Positions 56,096-64,000 of a stretch of 64,000 nucleotides of DNA are shown piece by piece (the first letter of the stretch is position 1; every line of letters starts with the position of its first letter). Source of the stretch: Phoma sp. XZ068 (taxonomy: Eukaryota; Ascomycota; Dothideomycetes; Pleosporales; Didymellaceae); assembly GCA_004835665.1 (NCBI GenBank), contig RBKR01000004.1:1054001-1118000 (forward strand). Reading direction: 5' to 3'. The notes under the pieces are model-generated. The model searched no databases. It saw nothing but the letters and a program-made list of their open reading frames with translations, and was not told the origin of the DNA. The translations under genes and the position numbers were made by a program.

Positions 56096-58437
56096 ATGAG
56101 TGTCCGCGTTGTCGCACGAATCAGGCCACTGCTCAAGCAAGAGCTCGACAAGGACACCATCGTGACCGCAGAGACCCTTGAGGGGGAGTCCATCGCTACA
56201 GTCGTGCGGTTACCGAGTCCAAAGAACGATGCGGAATCCTTCAGCTTCCAGTTCAGCTCTGTGTATGAGCAGGAGGCCACACAACAACAACTGTTTGATG
56301 CCGAAAGTGCGTAGCTACCACCAGACGCCATCGGCATCCCACTAACACATGTCAGTCTCACCAACGGTCAAACACTTGTTCAATGGCTTCGACCTCTCTA
56401 TCTTCGCGCACGGCTGCACCGGTACCGGCAAGACACACACGATGCGTGGAGGAAAGTCGCTGGCCGACCGCGGTGTCATCCCTCGATTATTGAGCGCTAT
56501 ATACAGGCGGTGCAAGAAGATCGAGAAGGACACCGCCGGCGCTACTCAGGTCGAGGTCGCGTTGGAGTACTTCGAGATCTATTGCGACCGCGTATACGAC
56601 CTCTTTGAGCCACCAGAGAAGCGCACACCATCTGGTCTTCCCATTCGTGATAATCACGGAAAGACAGTCGTTGTTGGTCTGACAGAGAAGCCATGTACGA
56701 CCTTGAAGGAGTTTGAGCAGTTATATGATCAGGCGAACATGAACCGTTCGACGTCTGCCACAAAGGTGCGATCACACAACGAACATTCACACATGAATAC
56801 TCACAATTTCGCAGCTCAACGCGCACTCGTCCCGATCGCACGCCGTACTTTGTGTCAAGATCACACAAACCACCGAAACCACAGTTCGTGTAAGTCGAGC
56901 ATCTTGCATCGATCTCGCAGGCTCAGAAGATAATCGTCGCACGGAAAACAACAAAGAGCGCCTAGTTGAAAGCTCCGCTATCAACAAGTCACTTTTCGTG
57001 CTTGCACAGTGTGTCGAGGCCATGAACAAGAAACAAAGCAGGATACCGTATCGAGAATCAAAGATGACGAGAATCCTCTCGCTTGGTCAGAACAAGGGCT
57101 TGACCGTCATGATTCTGAATCTTGCACCAACTCGCGCGTACCACCTCGATACTATCAGCTCCTTGAACTTTGCTAGTCGCACGAAAAAGATCGAGGTTGC
57201 GGAGGTGGAGAATGATCCGATCCTTAGAACAATGTCGAAGCCGCTTGCAGTCACAAGCAGTATTGGAGGAGCGAACATCAAGCGCCAACCTTTACGAGCT
57301 TTGACAGCAGCGGCCAACGTTAACGTGCCGGAGACAGGAAAGGAGAAGAAGGGGGAGAAGCCCGTCAAGGCCTTTTCCGTATACTCTGATTCCCGGAAAC
57401 CTGTCTCGCGTGTCTCTAACCATACTTCCCAGAACCAAGGCGTACGACGCACAGAAGCACAGAAGCGGACCGCTGAATCAAGCAGCACATTCGGCACTCG
57501 ACCTACGAAAACATTTCGAGCGGCCGACAGCACATCAAGAATCCGTAATGTCGAGCTTGGCATGACGAAAGAATCTATCGAAGCCCTTATCGCGCAGCGG
57601 ATCGATGAACGACTTGCAGAGAAGGCATTGCAAGATGCTGCAACTGCTGCTCCCGCAATCTCAGAAGAGCTACAACGGCGCCTGGATGATCTGGAACACC
57701 GTATCGATGCGAAAGAGGACGACGGAAAGTCGCAGGGCTTGCAGTTCCTGCTGATGGCGAAGCAACATCATGCGCGGGGCGAAGATGCCAGCGCCCTGCG
57801 AATGTACCACTTGGCTGAACCTTACTTCCCTGGCAACGAGAAGCTACAGGGGAAAATGAAGAACTTAGAGAATCGGATACGGGCGAAGCGCGAAGAGGAA
57901 CAGAAACACATATCTGCACCAGCTGCACCAGCTGCACCAGCTGCACCAGCACCCGTATCGAGCCTCATGATGCCATTGAAGGCAGACAAGAAGGTTTCCA
58001 GGCCAAAGACGGTATTCCGTGACGATGCTGAATCGGAGGATGACGACTTCGCACCACCGCCACAGTCAGACCACGGGGAATCGTTCGCCTCCGAGGACAG
58101 CTTCGTAGCAAAACCGAAAGCGGCTCGTAAGCCGAAGAAGACAGTGAAGAAGCTGCCCATCTTTCGCGACAATCTCGATGCATCCGCAGCTCCTGGCGTT
58201 CAGACGCCACGAACATCACACCTTCTGAAGATCATCAACAGCCGCGACGTCAACCAAATCAAGGCGCTGAAGGGCGTGGGTTCGAAGAAGGCTGATGCTA
58301 TTGTGAACTGTTTAGTAGAGATGGACAATGCCGAGGTACAAGATTTGGCAAGCTTAGCCATGCTGAAGGGTGTCAGCGGCAAGACGGTGGAGAACATGCG
58401 GTTGGGGTTGAGTGCTGGTGGTGATTACGACTTCTGA
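56096..58437 (+). CDS. Kinesin-10 (Kid/KIF22)-like motor with C-terminal helix-hairpin-helix
   Basis: Exons 56096-56306, 56356-56765 and 56815-58437 (both introns 49 nt) give 747 aa. The motor domain fills residues 1-360: VRVVARIRPLLKQE, P-loop GCTGTGKT (90-97), switch I LNAHSSRSHAVL and switch II DLAGSED, ending LNFASRTKKIEV. Splicing is needed to rebuild switch I. The tail is Lys/Arg- and Ala-rich, with four copies of a 9-bp unit coding Ala-Pro-Ala (57916-57951). The last ~70 residues hold a helix-hairpin-helix (IKALKGVGSKKADAIVNCL, LKGVSGKTVENMRLGL), the arrangement of KIF22/Kid chromokinesins, which bind DNA and push chromosome arms. A frame that looks like a 31-nt intron after TTVR is exonic. 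Confidence 0.9.
57916..57951 (+). repeat. In-frame 9-bp repeat (GCACCAGCT)n in the kinesin tail
   Basis: Four tandem copies of GCACCAGCT (the last ends in A) encode a run of Ala-Pro-Ala units between the coiled region and the acidic tail. Copy number could vary between strains by slippage without breaking the frame. Confidence 0.85.
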
Positions 58438-59245
58438 GGTTCGGCGTATCTTGCATTCTAGCGAGGAGTTTTGAGGAGTTTTGGAGCTGCATCTGTTGAT
58501 GGCTTGGGTTGCATAGCGTGCGTATGAGCATTTGCATTGGGTAGGCGTTTGAGCGAAGAGGGTGTTCTTGTTTTGCCCTGATCGGTGTCCGTAGTATAAG
58601 AATTGCATCCTGTCACCAAACCTCCAGTTTCGACCATTCCCTTGTGATGACTGATGATGCTTACAATGCGAGACTGCTCTGGAAGTAGGGTTTCCTACAA
58701 AGTACTACGAGGTTGAACAAATAAACATAGGCAATTTTCAATTGGAAGGAGGATGAACTCAAAGAATATCATTTAAAGCGCGCATTGGAGTCGATACTGG
58801 TCTTTTGGAACGTTTAAAGGGCGAGTGCATATTTTGTCATAGGAAGAGGTGAGAAGAGGCGTTCCGGGTACGCAGTAGATATGACAGGATCTGTCGTATG
58901 CGTAGTCTGCAAGAACAGCCTTTGAACAGTAGAGTTCCTCAAGCTTCGTGGTCTGAGAGCGCACACGGTGAAGATGTTGTTCTGGCTTTCATGCAGCGTT
59001 AAGGTTTTGGTGACTGCGACCAGGGTTATAGGACCACCGCTTAAACCCTTCCGACTCCCGACAACCCTTGCCCCACTCGTGCCCACTTTCCTACTTTTCT
59101 GTTTTTGTTTCTGTCCGACCGGTCCTGTGGAGATTTCAAATTCTGCGAGTCGTTTTCTACAACTCACTCTCATGGCTATTAACATTTATTTTATCCCGCC
59201 ACTCATCAAAGTCGTGGCGCAACCACCAACTTGATAGCAAGTTGA
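58438..59245. other. Spacer kinesin-tRNA-Asn
   Basis: About 800 bp holding the kinesin 3' flank. Short overlapping open frames only; no domain is recognised. Confidence 0.4.
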
Positions 59246-59341
59246 TCCTCCGTGGCGCAATTGGCTAGCGCGTCTGACTGTTATCCGCATCTCGCTTGAT
59301 TGCACATCAGGAGGTTGAAAGTTCGAGCCTTTCCGGGGGAG
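59246..59341 (+). tRNA. tRNA-Asn (GTT) with 22-nt intron
   Basis: The acceptor stem TCCTCCG pairs with CGGGGGA (one wobble) and the discriminator is G. The D-arm is GCGC-AATTGGCTA-GCGC. The anticodon stem is TCTGA/TCAGG and the T-arm GAAAG-TTCGAGC-CTTTC. The anticodon GTT is followed by A37 and then a 22-nt intron (59284-59305) before A38, the canonical position; the mature tRNA is 74 nt. A long T run follows at 59350-59359. Confidence 0.92.
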
Positions 59342-59349
59342 ATAACAAG

Positions 59350-59359
59350 TTTTTTTTTT
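59350..59359 (+). terminator. Pol III terminator of tRNA-Asn
   Basis: Ten consecutive T residues start nine bases after the tRNA 3' end, a strong RNA polymerase III terminator. Confidence 0.8.
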
Positions 59360-59708
59360 GCAAGCTGAGTACCCTCATGTAGGCCGCTGAGTGGGGCAGC
59401 ATTTATTTTTATTGCTAAAGGCAATCGTAGAGCAATTCATCTCTCTTCTTTGCAGCATGTATTCTAGACGAAGTAGTCCTCTTTGACAGCACGTGTGGCA
59501 TTGGTTAAGAATGCAGGCGTGTATTGCGTTGATCGGAGGAAACTTGCCGTCCCCAAATCTTTGGGAGCCAAACTCTTCAAACCGGAACGGAAGAGAGCAT
59601 TCTACACAAGCCTTACAATCACAACGTATGTAATTATTCATAATTCATGTCGTCAACTCGCTATCAAAATATTAAACCCCACCTGAGATTAAAGCATCGT
59701 CGTCATAT
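59360..59708. other. Spacer tRNA-Asn/phosphoketolase 3' end
   Basis: About 350 bp between the tRNA terminator and the phosphoketolase stop codon (minus strand). Only short frames are present; no gene is recognised. Confidence 0.4.
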
Positions 59709-62272
59709 CTAAAAAGGCCAAACCCAGTCGTCAATCTCCTTGGGATCCAGTCCCTCGTGGTAAGAGTAGTTCTTCGCGCGAATCTGCTCGTTCAGCATGG
59801 TCTCGCGAGCCGCTGCACCCTTGTTACCGAGGCCAGGGATGCGATCGATAGCGTTGACAGCCAAGCTGTAGCGATCGGTGCCATTGCGGATAGCTAGCTC
59901 GAGCGGTGTGTCGATGTTACCCTTTTCCCTGTACCCGCAGACGAGGAGGTTCTGCTGACCCTTGCGGCCGTATGTCAAGCGGTGGATCAACCAAGGATAT
60001 GAGTGGAAGTTGAAGATACAAGGAACGTTGTCCGTGAAGATTGCTCTCCACTCGTGTGCTTGCAGACCGTGAGGGTGCTCACTCGCATCGATCAGCTTGA
60101 AGAGATCGACAACGTTGACGAAACGGATCTTGAGATCAGGCAGGTGAGTGCGCAGGAGAGCAGTGGCCGCGAGAGCTTCGTGAGTCGAGACATCACCGCA
60201 AGAAGCCATGACGAGGTCAGGCTCCTCACCCTTGTCGTTGGAAGCCCACTGCCAGATACCGACACCCTTGGAGCAGTGTGCAATAGCCTGGTCCATGGTG
60301 AGGAATTGCAAGTGCTCCTGTTTGTCTGCGACGATAACATTGACGTAATTCTCGCTGCGAAGGCAGTGGTCCATGGTGGACAGAAGGCAGTTGGCGTCTG
60401 GAGGCAAGTAAATGCGTACGACATCAGGGCTTTTGTTTGCGACTACATCAAGGAAACCTGGATCCTGGTGCGTGAAGCCATTGTGGTCCTGTCGCCAAAC
60501 AGTAGCCGTGAGGAGGATGTTGAGCGATGCGACCTTCTTCCTCCACTCAACCTCAAGGCACTTCTCAATCCACTTGCAGTGCTGATTCACCATACTGTCA
60601 ATGATATGAATGAACGGCTCGTAGCTGTTGAGTAAACCGTGTCGTCCAGAGAGGATGTAGCCCTCGAGCCATCCCTACAATCGTTAGCAACAAAACCTAT
60701 CTCAAACTTGCATTTGTGCGTACCTCGACTGTGTGCTCAGAGAGCATCTCCATTACACGTCCATCGAAAGCCAGATTGCCACCATCTTCATCTTCTTCAA
60801 AGTAATCAGCCAGCCAGACCTTCTTGCCAGCCTCGTAGATCTTATCAAGCTTATTCGATTGTGTCTCATCGGGACCGAAGACACGGAAGTCTTTGGGGTT
60901 CTGTGCGACAACATCGCGGAGGAAGGCTGCGAAGTTTGCCATGCTGCCGAACTTTGACACGCCACCCTTCTTGACATCAACGCCGTAATTGCGGAAGTCG
61001 GGTACGTGCAGCTTCTTCCTTAGCAACCCACCATTTGCTACTGGGTTGGCACTCATACGCCTATTACCCGTGGGAGCCAACTCCCTCAGCTCAGAAATGA
61101 GCTTGCCATCTTTGTCGAAGTGCTTGTCAGGCCCATAGCTGCGCATCCATTCTTCGAGCTGCTTGAGGCTTGCGGGGTTGGTGAGGACGTCGGTGATTGG
61201 AACTTGATGAGCACGCCAGAAGCCTTCCGAGTAGTGCTCACCAGTCTTGCGAGGACCAGTCCAGCCCTTGGGTGTGCGGAGAACAATCATAGGCCAGCGT
61301 GGCCTGAAGGCCTTGCCGGAGTCGCGAGCCTCCTTCTGGTATTCTCGGATCTTTGTGACACAGCGCTCCATGGTGGCGGCCATGGCCTGGTGCATTGTGG
61401 GTAGGTCACTACCTTCCACAAAGTAAGGTGTCCATCCGTAGCCCACAAAGAGAGCCTCGAGCTCTTTATGGCTTACACGGGAGAGGATTGTAGGGTTGTT
61501 GATCTAGCGATGTCAGTATGTCTGCGAACTCAGCTTGGAGATCTCAACATACCTTGTATCCATTCAAGTGCAGAACGGGCAAAACGGCTCCGTCAGTGAT
61601 CGGGTTGAGGAATTTGGTGGAGTGCCAGCTCGTAGCAAGAGGACCAGTTTCAGACTCGCCGTCGCCAACCATTGTGAGCGCAATCAGATCTGGATGATCG
61701 AACACTGCACCAAAAGCATGAGAGATCGAGTAGCCGAGCTCTCCTCCTTCGTGTAAACTTCCAGGGGTCTCGGGAGTGGCGTGTGACCCGATGCCACCAG
61801 GGAACGAGAAGTACTTGAAGAATCTCCGCAGGCCCTCTTCATCCTCCTTCTTATCCGGGTAGACCTCAGAATAGACACCCTCGAGGTAGGAGTTGGAAAG
61901 GATGGCAGGCGCACCATGACCGGGGCCAGAAATGAAGAGAGCATCCAGGTCGTATTTCTTGATTAGGCGGTTCATGTGGATGTATGTGAATGACTGACCA
62001 GCGTCAGAACCCCAATGGCCCAAGAGCCGGCGCTTGAGGTGGTCCACTGTCAATGGATCGCGCAAGAGAGGGTTTCTTCGCAAGTAAATCATGGCCAAAC
62101 ACATGTACATCGAGGCATTAAAGTAGTCGGTCATAAGGCGCACTTCATCTTCAGTGAGCGGGGACTCGTTCACTGAAGACCTGGCAACACCGAATGGCGA
62201 CAGACTCAGGTTCTCGACATCTTCAGTGAGCTTCTCGGGCTCGGGAGCCGCGGCTGTTATCATTGCGTCCAT
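59709..62272 (-). CDS. Xylulose-5-phosphate/fructose-6-phosphate phosphoketolase
   Basis: Exons on minus: 62272-61553, 61503-60724 and 60674-59709 (two 49-nt introns) give 821 aa, typical of the family. Motifs in order: ISGPGHGAPAILSNSYLEG, FSFPGGIGSHATPETPGSLH, EGGELGYSISHAFGA, the thiamine-diphosphate motif starting GDGESETGP (about residue 203), GWTGPRKTGEHYSEGFWRAH, then RQDHNGFTHQDPGFLD and C-terminal DDWVWPF. The enzyme splits xylulose-5-phosphate (or fructose-6-phosphate) with phosphate into acetyl phosphate plus glyceraldehyde-3-phosphate (or erythrose-4-phosphate). In fungi it feeds acetyl units when pentoses are used; the family is considered bacterial in origin. An upstream in-frame GTG exists, but the ATG at 62272 has a good AAACATGG context. 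It lacks a presequence, so it is presumably cytosolic. Confidence 0.95.
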
Positions 62273-63341
62273 GTTTGCTGTTGCTGCTGGAGGCACGAAC
62301 AGTCAAACGCGTATCTTTAAGTTCTATGTGGAGACGCGAATCGATGATGTAGTCGGCGGAAGAGGGCGGAAGAGTACAAGTTGTTGAGGAGCTTTAGGAA
62401 GTTTTAAAGCTTCAATATGACGTACACAGTCAATTGAATGCTATGGTAAAGTCAAGGAGGACAAAGAGCTGTGTAACGGGCTGTCAGCTTTATTTGAGTA
62501 CCGTAGGTGCCGGTTGCGACCGCTGAACACCAAGCAACGAAAAGCTCTCCTGATCCATTGTTCCAGCTGGACTATTGGCCATTAGGCGATTAAAACTTCG
62601 CTCCTGCAAGTACATTTCATCATGAGGTGAGCCTTTCCATCGAATTGGAACTGTTTGCTGTTTGCGTGCCTTGCTGCGTCATGATAGCACGATGACCTGA
62701 TGCATAAAAGCCGCCCCACCTTTACGCGCTAAGATCCCAGTCGAGCCTGGTCCGCGCTCTTGCGCTCCTTATTTGCGTCAATCAACACGAAAGATCCGAG
62801 TCCCGAGTGCACCCTCTGAACATCTGCCCATGGCCTCATCGTGACTACAGCCCTAAGATTATCTGTCAAAAGTCCTCACCATCACGAGTCAGGACGGACG
62901 GAGCTGAACTTTTTGAGATAATTGCCATCGAAACAAGCGCTCCTGAAAGCTGTGAGCCACAGTGACGTTTGCGTATGCGGCTGCCCCGCGCCTTAAATAT
63001 AGGCAGACCGAGTACCGAGCTGACGGAGCGATCGGCATAACCTGTCTGGAGCGGCTAAGAAGAAGTCTAGTCTTGTAAGCCGGACTCAATATCACCAAGT
63101 ACCAGAGCCACCGTGGAGTTGCATACCAAGCTGTTATAGTCTTCATGGGTCTATGTATGCAACCTGATCATGACCTCGTACATACGCCGGTGGTCACATT
63201 TTGAAAGAGCTATCTATTAGCTGGCCGGTTTCACCAGACTGACCATCGAGGTTTGCCAGCAAAGTCCTCCAGCTCTGTGTTCTGTGCATGCGTGAATCCT
63301 TCTGACTCGCTGACTAGGAGCGGACACAATATCAACTTAAC
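62273..63341. other. Upstream flank of phosphoketolase
   Basis: About 1.07 kb containing the phosphoketolase promoter. Short frames on both strands (longest 85 codons) have no domain and no splice partners. No gene is called. Confidence 0.4.
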
Positions 63342-63403
63342 CATGCATACATTCTATGGTAGCATTATGGTACATGCATACATTCTATGGTAGCATTATG
63401 GTA
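63342..63403 (+). repeat. Two perfect tandem copies of a 31-bp unit
   Basis: The unit beginning CATGCATACATTCTATGG spans 63342-63372 and is repeated exactly at 63373-63403. The second copy runs into an inverted repeat: CTATGGTAGCAT (63385-63396) and ATGCTACCATAG (63405-63416) are perfect 12-bp complements around an 8-bp loop. Confidence 0.9.
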
Positions 63404-63416
63404 CATGCTACCATAG

Positions 63417-64000
63417 GATGTAAGGACGTTAAAAACAAGCTCTCTTGTACGCTTAACAGTCTAGCGGGTTCCCATTAGTGGGTACGATGCAACCATTCTA
63501 GGTATTGCCACCTTCCGGTCAAGATGCAATGACCACGTATACTTCCCTTGAACCCGGTATCCGATATGCTCGAATACCTACTGGGGTCTTCAAACACTTC
63601 GCAACGACGGGCAGGTCGGTCCTTTGATCTATATCGCCATGTGTATCGACCGTGGTGTTTGTCACCTCACCTGTAATGCACTTCAACTCATGACCTCCAC
63701 AATGACCATCACAATAGCCAGCACAAACTATGATCTTTTGGTCTGACGGACAGCGATTATAAGGAAAGATATGCGTTGCTCTGTAGTGGCATTATCCTAG
63801 CATCCTCTGTAGCCGCTGTAAGCAGACAGCTAGTGGGAATGTTAGGAATACTATCTGCCAAGATAGCCTGCAAAGTTGCCAATCAGGTCCATGGTACGGT
63901 ATAACAACCGTAGCAGAATCTGTGCTTACAGTCGTAGATCCCGGTACGGTGGAAATGGACCCGCAATCAGACCCGGTGGACCGTCAAACCGGGAAGATCG
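63417..64000. other. Right edge with unresolved coding-like stretches
   Basis: On minus, 63780 down to a stop at 63519 is open for about 87 codons and reads like a Cys-rich protein (CPSDQKIIVCAGYCDGHCGG...). On plus, the frame from just after 63786 to the window end is open and reads CQDSLQSCQSGPWYGITTVA and onwards. Neither has a convincing start, signal peptide or splice partner inside the window, and at least one must be chance. The region needs sequence to the right to be interpreted. Confidence 0.25.

Noticed and set aside
56887..56917. Apparent 31-nt intron (GTAAGT...CAG) in the kinesin gene
   Set aside because: It is too short, and the sequence codes VSRASCIDLA of the switch II region, so it is exonic.
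60003..60635. 210-codon plus frame inside phosphoketolase
   Set aside because: Antisense shadow of exon 3, ruled out by the full conservation of the minus-strand protein.
1..64000. CRISPR arrays, bacterial operons, phage or complete transposons
   Set aside because: No repeat-spacer structure, no transposase or reverse-transcriptase motifs, and the gene structure is plainly eukaryotic.

Overview
The window is a eukaryotic, gene-dense nuclear segment from a filamentous ascomycete. The evidence is short GT-AG introns of about 46-60 nt with CTAAC/CTGAC-like branch points, compact intergenic spaces, and fungus-type proteins (WSC-domain surface protein, Mtf2-type mitochondrial factor, fungal ATG9, Sld2, phosphoketolase). 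The protein set would fit Dothideomycetes, possibly Pleosporales, but that placement is inference from general resemblance only. Most coding genes are conserved housekeeping genes, and I rebuilt their exon structures by hand from splice signals and reading-frame continuity.

Layout. 1-8.3 kb: SRP14 (cut by the left edge), SGD1/NOM1, dihydrolipoyl dehydrogenase, SLD2 and RPN12. 8.3-18.2 kb: a gene-poor stretch with one secreted WSC-domain protein carrying a three-fold C-terminal cassette, an intron-containing tRNA-Cys, and a long ATG-depleted leader running into a C2H2 zinc-finger gene (18.2-20.5 kb). 21.4-31.8 kb: an Mtf2-like mitochondrial gene, the large N-recognin UBR1, a five-exon QCR9 with an apparent GC-AG intron, and PYM1. 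32.3-43.3 kb: an unknown protein with a PPSY motif, flotillin, a NIF3-family protein, a BolA/Fra2 protein, COG6 and ATG9. 43.7-45.7 kb: ribosomal proteins L10 and L30. 46-47.6 kb: a possible decayed gene and a small orphan gene. 47.8-54.9 kb: MCM2, a UBR7/Mlo2-type protein and a Ser/Thr/Pro-rich secreted protein. 56.1-62.3 kb: a kinesin-10-like motor, an intron-containing tRNA-Asn and phosphoketolase. 62.3-64 kb: no firm gene, but a small tandem repeat with a perfect palindrome and two short coding-like stretches at the right edge.

Functional themes. DNA replication and chromosome segregation: SLD2, MCM2 and the kinesin. Ubiquitin/proteasome: RPN12, UBR1 and UBR7-type. Membrane traffic and autophagy: SRP14, COG6, ATG9 and flotillin. 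Mitochondrial energy metabolism: LPD1, QCR9 and Mtf2. Translation and RNA: RPL10, RPL30, SGD1, PYM1 and two tRNAs. Several pairs are divergent over 160-440 bp shared promoters (SRP14/SGD1, QCR9/PYM1, NIF3/FRA2, COG6/ATG9, MCM2/UBR7-type). I see no evidence of a biosynthetic cluster, a CRISPR array or a complete transposon. The least explained material lies at 8.3-18.2 kb, 46-47.6 kb and 62.3-64 kb.
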